NCBI GenBank assembly: GCA_947488605.1
Contig: CANKZJ010000001.1
Coordinates: forward strand, 310,001 to 374,000
Reading direction: 5' to 3'
Source of the DNA: an uncultured Paracoccaceae bacterium
Lineage (GTDB): Bacteria > Pseudomonadota > Alphaproteobacteria > Rhodobacterales > Rhodobacteraceae
DNA: 64,000 nucleotides
Part shown: positions 56,681 through 64,000 of the stretch, piece by piece
Position numbering within the stretch: the first letter of the stretch is position 1
Layout: every line of letters begins with the position of its first letter
Made by a program: the position numbers and the translations under genes
Notes under the pieces: generated by a model
What the model was told of the DNA's origin: nothing
What the model saw: the letters and a program-made list of their open reading frames with translations, nothing else
The model's database searches: none

Positions 56681-57418
56681 ATGCCCCGTAAGATCGCCGC
56701 AGGAAACTGGAAGATGAACGGCCTGCAAGCCGATATGGTCGAGCTTTCCAAGCTTGCCGCTGACCATGCCAGTGCAAAAGTCGATGTCCTGATCTGTCCA
56801 CCCGCCACTTTGATTGCCGGGTGCAAGGACCTTCCTTTTCAGATTGGCGGCCAAGACTGCCACCCACATGAAAGCGGCGCGCATACCGGTGATATCAGTG
56901 CCAGCATGCTGGCTGATGCAGGCGCGACAGCTGTGCTTACCGGGCATTCAGAACGACGCACCGATCATGGCGAGATGGATGCGGACGTTGCTGCAAAATC
57001 GAAAGCCGCTTATGCGGCGGGCCTTAAGGCGGTGATCTGCATTGGCGAAACTCTGACCGAACGCGAGGCTGGCACGACGCTAAACGTGATAGATACACAA
57101 CTCGCAGGCTCGATCCCCGATACTGCGACGGCTGCCAACACTGTGATCGCGTATGAACCCGTCTGGGCGATCGGCACGGGCAAGGTTCCAACGCTGGAAC
57201 AAATTGGCGAAGTGCATGATCATATTCGTGCCAAGCTCGCTGCGCGTTTTGACGATGGTGCTGATTTTTCACTGCTTTATGGCGGATCGGTCAAAGGCAG
57301 CAATGCGGTTGAGATTTTCGGCGTATCGAACGTTGATGGCGCATTGGTCGGCGGCGCGAGCCTGAAAGCGGCGGACTTTTCACCCATTATCCATGCACTT
57401 GAGGGCACCTCACTCTGA
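56681..57418 (+). CDS. tpiA: Triose-phosphate isomerase
   Basis: 245 residues. Substrate Asn/Lys in GNWKMNG (8-14), His in TGHSERR, catalytic Glu in [12 protein letters not shown], phosphate loop LLYGGSVKG and GALVGGASL. Interconverts dihydroxyacetone phosphate and glyceraldehyde 3-phosphate, next to the GAPDH step coded 50 kb away. Confidence 0.98.
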   Translation: MPRKIAAGNWKMNGLQADMVELSKLAADHASAKVDVLICPPATLIAGCKDLPFQIGGQDCHPHESGAHTGDISASMLADAGATAVLTGHSERRTDHGEMDADVAAKSKAAYAAGLKAVICIGETLTEREAGTTLNVIDTQLAGSIPDTATAANTVIAYEPVWAIGTGKVPTLEQIGEVHDHIRAKLAARFDDGADFSLLYGGSVKGSNAVEIFGVSNVDGALVGGASLKAADFSPIIHALEGTSL

Positions 57419-57429
57419 CGCAAGACTGC

Positions 57430-58263
57430 TTACTGGGCTGGCTGAATTTCTAGAACAGAGCGCATCGTAGCAATCGCTGAGTCCATGTCCGTCATCACTG
57501 CGTCTGCTCCGACCAATTCGCCGATTTCAGGATGATGCTGAAGAATATTGCCAGCAACAACGACATGCGCCAAAGGATGTGAAATGCGAAGTGCGAGAAC
57601 CAAGCGCGTTAGCGGCTCGATCATGCTGTCCGAATTTGCAACCAAGATAATAGCCCGGTAACTGCGTCGATCCGATTGATCCACCAGCATATCGTGATCA
57701 AGGCCGATCATCAGATCAATGTCCCAGCCCTCGCGGCGGAACAAGTCTGTCGCAATCTCAATACCTAATGTGTGCGTCTCGCCAGGGACCAGCGCGAACA
57801 TCGCAGGCATTTCATCGCGGCCATCAACGATACCGGGGGCGATGACATGGCGCAGACTACGGATAATTCTGTAAAGTTTGCTACAACCGGTGGTGACGTC
57901 AACAAAGGACACCTCGTCATTGTCCCACATCTCGCCCAGCCTGCGCGCAGCTCCAGCAACATAGCCAAGGTAAATGGCGTCAATCTCGACACCGTCTCGG
58001 CGCGCTGCCAGAATAAACTGATCCGCTGCTTGATCATCGCGCGATAACAACGCGGCGCATAGCAAATCAATCTCTGATTTGTTGGGAAGATCTTCTTTTT
58101 GAACAGTTCGTGGCATTCTGAATGCAAGACGCCTCACGACTTCGCGGGCAAGGTTGGAAACAGCCTCGTCCGGCAGTTTTTCTTCTGCCAGACGAATTTG
58201 TCGGCTGACCCGCGCATGCTCCGTACGATCAAACGCTGCTTCGCTCAGTGGCGCTTTGGCCAT
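57430..58263 (-). CDS. B12-binding-domain protein, AerR/PpaA-like
   Basis: 277 residues. N-terminal helical half, then a cobalamin-domain-like half: LVPGETHTLGIEIATDLFRREGWDIDLMIGLDHDMLV (ExHxxG in place of DxHxxG) and ILVANSDSMIEPLTRLVLAL. AerR and PpaA have this architecture, bind cobalamin or haem, and relieve PpsR/CrtJ repression of photosynthesis genes according to light and redox state. There is no photosynthesis gene in the window; the match is by architecture. Divergent from a P450 with a PpsR-like dyad between them. Confidence 0.72.
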   Translation of the reverse strand: MAKAPLSEAAFDRTEHARVSRQIRLAEEKLPDEAVSNLAREVVRRLAFRMPRTVQKEDLPNKSEIDLLCAALLSRDDQAADQFILAARRDGVEIDAIYLGYVAGAARRLGEMWDNDEVSFVDVTTGCSKLYRIIRSLRHVIAPGIVDGRDEMPAMFALVPGETHTLGIEIATDLFRREGWDIDLMIGLDHDMLVDQSDRRSYRAIILVANSDSMIEPLTRLVLALRISHPLAHVVVAGNILQHHPEIGELVGADAVMTDMDSAIATMRSVLEIQPAQ

Positions 58264-58321
58264 GAACGTCCCTCCCCATTATAAGTCAATCACCGCCAGA
58301 GTTGGCTTTCCTACCAGCAAA

Positions 58322-58341
58322 TTGTGTTCAACTGCATACAA
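58322..58341. promoter_or_regulatory. PpsR/CrtJ-like dyad TTGT-N12-ACAA
   Basis: TTGT-GTTCAACTGCAT-ACAA; the core TGT-N12-ACA is the PpsR/CrtJ consensus, here extended by one more base pair. Lies 59-78 bp upstream of the B12-domain gene and 188 bp before the P450. A single site; chance occurrence is not excluded. Confidence 0.5.
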
Positions 58342-58528
58342 CATAACACGAAATAGGATCGCCTTTGGCGCGTCAGAACGTCGCGTATTCGGCTAAGTTC
58401 ATCCTATATTCATTATGGCTTCGGGAGACTGCAGGTAAGCGCAGAAGTCATTGAAGACAGTGTGTTTTCCCTACGCGCAAGGAAGGTATACCTTGCAATA
58501 AGACGTCAGCTGCGGCAATTCTCTGCCG

Positions 58529-59704
58529 ATGAAACGCATGTCCCAATCCCCTACTGATCCCAGTTTTGTTCAGAATCCTTACCCTTTCTACGACGCAGCA
58601 CGTGCAACCTCAGATTTTATCTGGTGGGATGAATATAACATGGCTTGTGCCGTCTCGCATGAGATGGTGCACAAGGTCTTGCGCGACAGACGGATGGGCC
58701 GCGAGTGCCCCGCAGAGTTAGCCCCCAACGTACCTGCGCACCTCAAACCTTTCTTTGATGTCGAAGCCCATTCGATGTTGGAGCTGGAACCACCACGGCA
58801 CACACGCCTGCGGGCTTTGGTGCTGCGCGCCTTTACCAGCCGCACCATCGCAGGCTTGGAACCAACAATCCGCGCGCTTTGCCACGACCTGATCGACGCA
58901 TTCACGGACCAGCCTTTCGACCTTTTGACCAACTACGCACAACCCGTTCCGGTTGTTATCATCTCGCGCCTGCTTGGCGTGCCCGAGGACCGCGCCGACG
59001 ATCTTGTGCGATGGTCCAATGCAATGGTCGCCATGTATCAGGCACGCCGCACGCCACAGATCGAAGCAAACGCCATTGCTGCGACCAATGATTTTGTGGA
59101 TTTCATGCGCGGCTACATCGCCGAGCGTCGCAAGACGCCGACAGATGATCTGATCTCAACGTTGATCGCAGCGGAAGAAGATGGCGCACGACTATCTGAA
59201 GATGAGCTGATAACCACATGTATTTTATTGCTAAATGCGGGCCATGAGGCCACGGTTCACACGTTGGGTAACGGCACGAAAACGCTGCTTGAGCATGGTG
59301 TAACGCAGATCACAGATGCGGCCGTTGAAGAAATAATTCGCTTCGATCCCCCACTCCATATGTTTACAAGGTGGGTTTACGAAGATGTCACGTTGGGGGC
59401 GCATACGTTCAAACGCGGCGATCAAATTGCCTGTCTACTGGGTGCGGCCAATCGCGATCCCGCCGCTCATCCTAAGCCAAACACGTTTGATCCCGCGCGC
59501 TCCGGCCCTCAAAATACCAGCTTTGGCGGCGGCATCCATTTTTGCGTCGGCGCCCCATTGGCGCGTCTTGAACTGCGGGTCGCGCTCGATGTTTTGTTGG
59601 AACGCTGCCCCAACATAAAACTTGAAGGGACACCGCAATATGGTGACGTTTACCATTTTCACGGGCTTGACCGCTTGATGGTTTCCACCGGTACCCCTTC
59701 CTAG
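58529..59704 (+). CDS. Cytochrome P450
   Basis: 391 residues, soluble bacterial length. I-helix AGHEAT for oxygen activation, ExxR in VEEIIRFDPP, and haem-ligand Cys in FGGGIHFCVGAPLARLEL. Substrate unknown; needs a ferredoxin and reductase, neither of which is adjacent. An alternative ATG at 58538 removes three residues. The last four bases overlap the DUF2145 gene coming from the other side. Confidence 0.96.
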   Translation: MKRMSQSPTDPSFVQNPYPFYDAARATSDFIWWDEYNMACAVSHEMVHKVLRDRRMGRECPAELAPNVPAHLKPFFDVEAHSMLELEPPRHTRLRALVLRAFTSRTIAGLEPTIRALCHDLIDAFTDQPFDLLTNYAQPVPVVIISRLLGVPEDRADDLVRWSNAMVAMYQARRTPQIEANAIAATNDFVDFMRGYIAERRKTPTDDLISTLIAAEEDGARLSEDELITTCILLLNAGHEATVHTLGNGTKTLLEHGVTQITDAAVEEIIRFDPPLHMFTRWVYEDVTLGAHTFKRGDQIACLLGAANRDPAAHPKPNTFDPARSGPQNTSFGGGIHFCVGAPLARLELRVALDVLLERCPNIKLEGTPQYGDVYHFHGLDRLMVSTGTPS

Positions 59705-60501
59705 AACCGGACCAACCGATCTGGCGTGATCCGGTAGACTTCATCATGCAAATCATTGCTTTGCATAAATCGGGCAATCGATCCGAACGTTGCTGTGCCC
59801 ACGTTTGCACCGTGATCTGCGGTCGTCAAAGCGTGTGATGCCACTGGCGCAAACAACCGCTGCAACCCGTTAAGCGGTACTGATTGCGGTACAAAATGCG
59901 CGGCAATATTGGCCTTGATCTGCGCACGATCACTGGTGCCATAAAGGGCGGCCATCAAAACATCCAACGTGTGTTCCGTGCAGTTTTGAAACTGACCAGT
60001 CCGCGGGTTTGCCAGAACCGAATAACTCGCATTGTGGAGTGCGGCATACGTGGGGCTTGTGATGACGTCCAACAATTTGCGCTGCAATCGCGGATCAGGG
60101 ATGATGATCCCGGCATCCAGACTATGCGCACCTGCAAAAAAATCAGAGGGCGTGTCTTGCACAAGATCACTCCGGGTCAGGTTCCCCTCTTGTTGATAGA
60201 GATTATAAACGCGGTAACCCATGCCGGTGCTGCCATCAGCCTGCGTCAGCCGCGAATAGACCCAAAACGCAACATGTGTGTAGTTGATGCCATCGGGCAG
60301 CACAGCAGGATTGCGCCCGACACGCGAGACTATCGCGACGTTAGCGCCGCGCGCCGCGAGATCACGCTGCACTCTGTCCGCAAATCTGGCCACGTCTTCG
60401 GCCGGAAGCACCGGATTGCTGGCCGCACTGCTTCCCGCAAACGATGAGATCGGGAAAAGTGTGATGACGAGCAAAAGAACGACTGTCAAAATACGTGACA
60501 T
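59701..60501 (-). CDS. DUF2145 exported protein
   Basis: 266 residues. Signal peptide SRILTVVLLLVITLFPISSFAGS, then FADRVQRDLAARGANVAIVSRVGRNPAVLPDGINYTHVAFWVYSRL and FQNCTEHTLDVLMAALYGT, conserved in DUF2145. Catalytic-looking His and Cys (NCTEH) could suit a cysteine peptidase or amidase-like (NlpC-type) fold, but that is guesswork. Function unknown; periplasmic. Strong AAGGAGG before the ATG; preceded by a small lipoprotein gene. Confidence 0.83.
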   Translation of the reverse strand: MSRILTVVLLLVITLFPISSFAGSSAASNPVLPAEDVARFADRVQRDLAARGANVAIVSRVGRNPAVLPDGINYTHVAFWVYSRLTQADGSTGMGYRVYNLYQQEGNLTRSDLVQDTPSDFFAGAHSLDAGIIIPDPRLQRKLLDVITSPTYAALHNASYSVLANPRTGQFQNCTEHTLDVLMAALYGTSDRAQIKANIAAHFVPQSVPLNGLQRLFAPVASHALTTADHGANVGTATFGSIARFMQSNDLHDEVYRITPDRLVRF

Positions 60502-60513
60502 GCTTCCCCCTCC

Positions 60514-60855
60514 TTAATTCAACTGTGGTGGGCCGTCGGGCACCACACATGTTGCAGTTGGTCGGCAGTCGGGTGGTGACGCACCTAAACTTGCATCCAA
60601 AACCGCGGTGCTGGCATCAACCGACGCGGCACCCACGCTTTCAACGGCTGCACCTGTAATTGACAGCGCAGCACCGGTCACCAAGACCGGAACAGCCGAG
60701 ACCGTCGCAGCCCCGGATGCAACAGCACTGACACCGTGGCTTGCTGCTTGTGCGCTGTGATCGGCGGATTGCGCCGTATGTTGGACGCTGGGTGCGGCAC
60801 ATGCCGTGGCCAACGTGAGGGTGGCACCTATCAACAAGGTCTTCGTCGCATACAT
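60514..60855 (-). CDS. Small putative lipoprotein, partner of DUF2145
   Basis: 113 residues. Signal with lipobox LATACAAP, then a low-complexity part rich in Ala, Ser, Val and Thr with HTAQSADHSAQAASHG and VTGAALSITGAAVE, and a short Cys/Pro end. Likely an envelope lipoprotein. Start ATG at 60855 (MYATKTLL) rather than 60885. Lies 12 bp ahead of DUF2145, so one operon. A promoter with two operator dyads precedes it. Confidence 0.75.
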   Translation of the reverse strand: MYATKTLLIGATLTLATACAAPSVQHTAQSADHSAQAASHGVSAVASGAATVSAVPVLVTGAALSITGAAVESVGAASVDASTAVLDASLGASPPDCRPTATCVVPDGPPQLN

Positions 60856-60871
60856 CACTTTTCTCCAAATA

Positions 60872-60884
60872 TGAACATTGTTCA
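60872..60884. promoter_or_regulatory. Operator 1: TGAAC-N3-GTTCA
   Basis: TGAAC-ATT-GTTCA, a 13-bp dyad with perfect 5-bp arms (6-bp including the next pair). It overlaps the expected transcription start of the lipoprotein-DUF2145 unit. The same motif recurs at 60926, 54 bp away centre to centre. Confidence 0.65.
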
Positions 60885-60887
60885 AAT

Positions 60888-60916
60888 TATTTAGGGACTC
60901 TAGGCAATTCTGTCAA
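60888..60916 (-). promoter_or_regulatory. Sigma-70-type promoter of the lipoprotein-DUF2145 unit
   Basis: On the minus strand TTGACA (60916-60911), a 17-base spacer, then TAAATA/AATAAT (60893 downward). The -35 is a perfect consensus. It lies between the two TGAAC dyads. Confidence 0.6.
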
Positions 60917-60925
60917 GATGTTTCT

Positions 60926-60938
60926 TGAACTACGTTCA
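60926..60938. promoter_or_regulatory. Operator 2: TGAAC-N3-GTTCA
   Basis: TGAAC-TAC-GTTCA, perfect 5-bp arms, placed 10 bp upstream of the -35. Same motif as operator 1. Confidence 0.65.
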
Positions 60939-60971
60939 TAAAGTGGGAAATTTTGGAAGGTGTCGACGGTA

Positions 60972-61433
60972 CTAGAGCGGTAAGGCCACCGTCGATTTAA
61001 TCTCTTCCATCGACAAAAGCGCAGTCACATTATGCACTTTCACTTCCGATATAAGAGCTTGATAGAACGTGTCATAGGCGCGCGCGTTCTGTACGCGGAC
61101 CTTCAGAATGTAATCGATATCCCCTGCCAAACGGTGCGCTTCCTGCACCTCTGGACGCGATTTCAGCGCTTTTAGAAAACGCCCCTGCCAGTCTGCATCA
61201 TGCTCTGACGTGCGGATCAAAACGAAGAAACACGCTTCAAACCCTAACGCCTCTGCATCCAATAACACGGTCTGCTGACCAATGATTCCGGCCTCGCGCA
61301 TTTTGCGAATGCGATTCCACACTGGCGTCTTTGAAGACCCCACAGACTTAGCAATTTCGTCCAATGATTGCGCCGCATCCGCTTGCAAGGCTGCCAAAAT
61401 CTTCCGATCCGTCGCATCAATCCGCACTGACAT
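60972..61433 (-). CDS. Lrp/AsnC-family regulator, probable control of cysteine/siroheme genes
   Basis: 153 residues. HTH RIDATDRKILAALQADAAQSLDEIAKSVGSSKTPVWNRIRKMREAGII and a RAM ligand-binding domain (VQEAHRLAGDIDYILKVRVQNARAYDTFYQAL). Divergent from cysG with 137 bp between them; this regulator-cysG-DUF2849-sulfite reductase order recurs in Rhodobacterales, so control of sulfur assimilation is likely. An ACATATGT palindrome lies in the gap (61487-61494). Confidence 0.93.
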   Translation of the reverse strand: MSVRIDATDRKILAALQADAAQSLDEIAKSVGSSKTPVWNRIRKMREAGIIGQQTVLLDAEALGFEACFFVLIRTSEHDADWQGRFLKALKSRPEVQEAHRLAGDIDYILKVRVQNARAYDTFYQALISEVKVHNVTALLSMEEIKSTVALPL

Positions 61434-61570
61434 TCTCAATTTTCCTCGATCACAGGACGCACGGTCCGAATTCACGACAGCTTGGAACATATGTCCTTAA
61501 CTGACCTCTAGGGGAGGCAAATAGCAGAACATTATTCTATATTGAACCCAAGAAATCAAAGGTTCGCCCC

Positions 61571-62962
61571 ATGAAGCACTTTCCAATCTTCCTCGCCGTC
61601 GAAGGCCGCCGCATTGTTCTTTCAGGTGGCGGCGACGCTGCAATGGCCAAGCTGCGCCTTCTGATGAAGACCGAGGCGCATTTGACCGTGATCGCAGCCG
61701 AGATCGCTGACGACATCCGCAAATGGGCAGGACAAGGCAAGCTGCGGATCATCGAACGTGCTATGGAACCCGGTGACGCGCTATGTGCTGCCTTGTTCTA
61801 TGCCGCCAACGAAGATGACGCCGAAGACGCCCGCGTCTCGGCTGTTGCTCACGCAGAGGGTGCACTGGTTAACATTGTCGATAACCTTGCCGATAGCCAA
61901 TTCATTACCCCTGCTATTGTCGACCGTGATCCCGTAACCATCGCAATCGGAACCGAGGGCGCCGCCCCTGTCCTTGCGCGTGCAATCAAGGCCGATCTTG
62001 AGGCGCGCCTGCCAACATCGCTTGGCGTGCTCGCACGTATCGGCAAAACCTTCCGTCATGCCGTTGAAATCCTGCCTATGGGCCGCAAGCGGCGCGACTT
62101 CTGGTCAGCGTTCTACTTTGGAACAGGGCCTAAAGCGTTGGCTGATCACGGCGAAACAGCGGTAATGCCTGCTCTGGAAAGACTGCTCGATAGCCATGTC
62201 ATGCAGACCACCAAGGCAGGATCAGTCGACCTTGTTGGGGCAGGTCCGGGTGACCCCGAACTGCTGACGCTCAAAGCGCGCAATGCTCTTGATAAGGCCG
62301 ACGTTGTCATCCACGACCGCTTGGTCACCGGTGAGATTCTCGAACTGGCGCGCCGCGAAGCGATCATCATTGATGCGGGCAAAGAGGGCTTCGGCCCGGC
62401 GATGAAACAGTCCGACATTGACGCGCTGATCGTACAGCACGCGCTGGATGGGCATCATGTTGTCCGCCTCAAAGCGGGTGATCCGACCGTCTTTGGCCGT
62501 TTGGACGAAGAAATCGAAGCGATCGAGGCTCATGACATTCCTTACCGCATCATCCCCGGCATCACGGCCGCGTCTGCGGCTGTGGCCAATATCGGGCAAA
62601 GCCTGACCAAACGCGGCCGGAACTCTGCCGTGCGTCTGATCACGGGACACGACACCAAAGGATACGCAGATCACGATTGGAAAGCGCTGGCCGCCCCCGG
62701 CGAGGTAGCCGCGATCTATATGGGCAAGAAATCCGCGCGCTTTATCCAAGGCCGCCTTTTGATGCATGGCGCTGACCCATCCACACCTGTCACCATAATC
62801 GAAAATGTCAGCCGCGCCGATCAACAGATCATTGCAACAACATTGGTCGACCTGGAACCAACGCTGACGCAAGCAGACCTGAAAGGTCCAGCAATCACAT
62901 TCTATGGCCTCGCCCCACGCGATGCCCAAACCCAAGCCCGCCAACTCAAGGAGTTTGCATAA
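61571..62962 (+). CDS. cysG: Siroheme synthase CysG
   Basis: 463 residues, two fused domains: N-terminal NAD-dependent precorrin-2 dehydrogenase/ferrochelatase (FPIFLAVEGRRIVLSGGGDAAMAKL) and C-terminal uroporphyrinogen III methyltransferase (DLVGAGPGDPELLTLKARNAL, LKAGDPTVFGR, PGITAASAA). Makes siroheme for the sulfite reductase coded just after it. The segment normally KRAGxHxxxQ reads KEGFGPAMKQ, a lineage-like variant. Stop shares a base with DUF2849 start. Confidence 0.96.
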   Translation: MKHFPIFLAVEGRRIVLSGGGDAAMAKLRLLMKTEAHLTVIAAEIADDIRKWAGQGKLRIIERAMEPGDALCAALFYAANEDDAEDARVSAVAHAEGALVNIVDNLADSQFITPAIVDRDPVTIAIGTEGAAPVLARAIKADLEARLPTSLGVLARIGKTFRHAVEILPMGRKRRDFWSAFYFGTGPKALADHGETAVMPALERLLDSHVMQTTKAGSVDLVGAGPGDPELLTLKARNALDKADVVIHDRLVTGEILELARREAIIIDAGKEGFGPAMKQSDIDALIVQHALDGHHVVRLKAGDPTVFGRLDEEIEAIEAHDIPYRIIPGITAASAAVANIGQSLTKRGRNSAVRLITGHDTKGYADHDWKALAAPGEVAAIYMGKKSARFIQGRLLMHGADPSTPVTIIENVSRADQQIIATTLVDLEPTLTQADLKGPAITFYGLAPRDAQTQARQLKEFA

Positions 62963-63264
62963 TGGCCAAAAGCTTTACCCCAAAAGTAGTCACCGCCAAC
63001 GCATTGCTGGAAGGAGACGCCGTCTGGCTCACCGAAGCCAACACATGGACCCGCGATATCCGCGAGGCTGAATTGATGACCGATGAGGCCCATGCTGACC
63101 TGCGCCTACTCGAAGCCCAAGCACGCGCAGATGAGATCGCAGGCGCCTATCTGGCTGACGCGACATCGGGCGCAAGCGGTCCGGAGCCTACGCATTTCCG
63201 CGAGACTTTTCGTACACGCGGCCCATCCAACTATGCCCACGGCAAGCAAGCGGAGCTTTCATAA
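62962..63264 (+). CDS. DUF2849 protein in the sulfite reductase operon
   Basis: 100 residues: FTPKVVTANALLEGDAVWLTEANTWTRDIREAELMTDEAHADLRLLEAQARADEIAGAYL. DUF2849 occurs between cysG and sulfite/nitrite reductase genes in alphaproteobacteria; function unknown, likely assisting reductase assembly or supply. TAATG coupling with cysG and again with the reductase. Confidence 0.92.
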   Translation: MAKSFTPKVVTANALLEGDAVWLTEANTWTRDIREAELMTDEAHADLRLLEAQARADEIAGAYLADATSGASGPEPTHFRETFRTRGPSNYAHGKQAELS

Positions 63265-64000
63265 TGTATACCTACACCGACTTTGACGAAGCCTTCGTGC
63301 GATCCCGTGTCGCCCAATTTCGTGGGCAAGTGGAACGCCGCATTGACGGATCGCTGACCGAGGATGAATTCAAGCCGCTGCGCCTGATGAACGGTCTGTA
63401 CCTGCAACTGCACGCCTATATGCTGCGTGTGGCAGTGCCCTATGGCACGCTGAACCCCGCCCAAATGCGCCAGCTGGCTTACATCGCGGACCGTTGGGAT
63501 AAAGGCTATGGCCACTTCACCACCCGCCAAAACATCCAATACAATTGGCCAAAACTGCAAGATGTGCCTGATATGCTGGACGCGCTGGCGGACGTCGGCA
63601 TGCATGCGATCCAGACCTCTGGCAACACGATCCGCAACGTGACTGCGGACCATTTTGCAGGTGCCGCCGCAGATGAAATCGAAGACCCGCGCCCCGTGGC
63701 TGAGCTGCTGCGCCAGTGGTCAACGGACCATCCTGAATTCCAGTTCTTGCCGCGCAAATTCAAAATCGCGGTGACCGGTGCCGCCCATGACCGCGCCGTG
63801 ACCAAAGCACATGACATCGGCCTGCGCATGATGCGCAATGATGCAGGCGAACCCGGTTTTGAGGTGATCGTGGGTGGTGGTCTTGGCCGCACTCCGATGG
63901 TGGGCAAAGTCCTGCGGAGCTTTCTGCCAAAAGCCGAACTGCTGCCTTATTGCGAGGCGATTGTCAGCGTCTACAACCTGTTGGGTCGCCGCGACAACAA
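63264..64000 (+). CDS. cysI: Nitrite/sulfite reductase, N-terminal part (partial)
   Basis: First 245 codons of a gene running past the window. MYTYTDFDEAFVRSRVAQFRGQ, YGTLNPAQMRQLAYIADRWDKGYGHFTTRQNIQYNW (siroheme-side motif TTRQNIQ) and ALADVGMHAIQTSGNTIRNVTADHFAG are typical of the sulfite reductase hemoprotein; the Fe-S cysteines lie beyond the edge. Uses the siroheme made by CysG. Start coupled to the DUF2849 stop. Confidence 0.95.
   Translation, partial: MYTYTDFDEAFVRSRVAQFRGQVERRIDGSLTEDEFKPLRLMNGLYLQLHAYMLRVAVPYGTLNPAQMRQLAYIADRWDKGYGHFTTRQNIQYNWPKLQDVPDMLDALADVGMHAIQTSGNTIRNVTADHFAGAAADEIEDPRPVAELLRQWSTDHPEFQFLPRKFKIAVTGAAHDRAVTKAHDIGLRMMRNDAGEPGFEVIVGGGLGRTPMVGKVLRSFLPKAELLPYCEAIVSVYNLLGRRDN

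Noticed and set aside
1-64000. Prophage, insertion sequence, CRISPR or conjugative element
   Set aside because: No transposase, integrase, phage structural gene or spaced direct repeats seen on either strand.

Overview
The window looks like chromosomal core sequence from an alphaproteobacterium of the Rhodobacterales (Roseobacter-group Rhodobacteraceae). The grounds are a moderately GC-rich composition; a 407-residue HemA close to the Rhodobacter type; a zauP-zapA pair; the Lrp/cysG/DUF2849/sulfite-reductase order; a LexA box of the alphaproteobacterial GAAC-N7-GAAC type; an FnrL-type box at hemA; and an AerR/PpaA-like B12-domain regulator. I see no prophage, insertion sequence, CRISPR array or rRNA. 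Genes are packed closely, with many 1-4 bp overlaps, and several well-known enzymes use TTG or GTG starts (tkt, hemA, an alpha/beta hydrolase, DUF455, DUF924, an M23 protein).

Layout. 1-1.9 kb: the 3' end of purL, then bolA, an unlisted 39-residue reading frame and monothiol glutaredoxin (Fe-S trafficking), facing zauP-zapA (Z-ring). 2.1-8.3 kb: central carbon metabolism, with transketolase, a DUF4329 lipoprotein, a PhyH dioxygenase, and two tandem gap paralogues that differ at the coenzyme-deciding residues, separated by a 47-residue membrane protein. LacI-type operators recur through this stretch. 8.4-10.1 kb: hydrolase, coaD, CBS protein. 10.2-15.8 kb: a LysR regulator divergent from a complete distal valine-degradation operon (mmsA, acyl-CoA dehydrogenase, hydroxyisobutyryl-CoA hydrolase, mmsB). 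15.9-27 kb, minus strand: uvrA with an SOS box, lpd, DUF924, an MFS carrier, queA and a 1098-residue AsmA-like protein.

27-38.9 kb: bcp, DUF455, an M23 peptidase overlapping a bactofilin, DUF2189, then prfB, mrcA, a methyltransferase, an amidase and an aminotransferase, so largely envelope growth; then a Tat-exported metallo-hydrolase. 39-47.3 kb: LysR, a 0.5 kb non-coding stretch, a membrane protein, ispG, a RodZ-like protein, hemA with an FnrL box, a GNAT and an M20 peptidase. 47.3-50 kb: a YrbL-like gene, two identical tRNA-Asp genes, a pirin and tRNA-Val. 50-57.4 kb: phosphatase, HU-like protein, lon with a heat-shock-type promoter, tgt, a GNAT, sufT, an IscA-type carrier, TfoX and tpiA. 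57.4-64 kb: an AerR-like B12-domain protein divergent from a P450 with a PpsR-like dyad between them; a lipoprotein plus DUF2145 pair behind a promoter flanked by two identical dyads; then Lrp, cysG, DUF2849 and the start of sulfite reductase.

I found no dramatic new system. The least explained elements are the 39-residue frame linking bolA to grxD, the gap pair with its small membrane protein and shared operators, the twin-operator lipoprotein/DUF2145 unit, and the AerR-like/P450 pair. All statements about family identity rest on reading motifs by eye; no database search was run.
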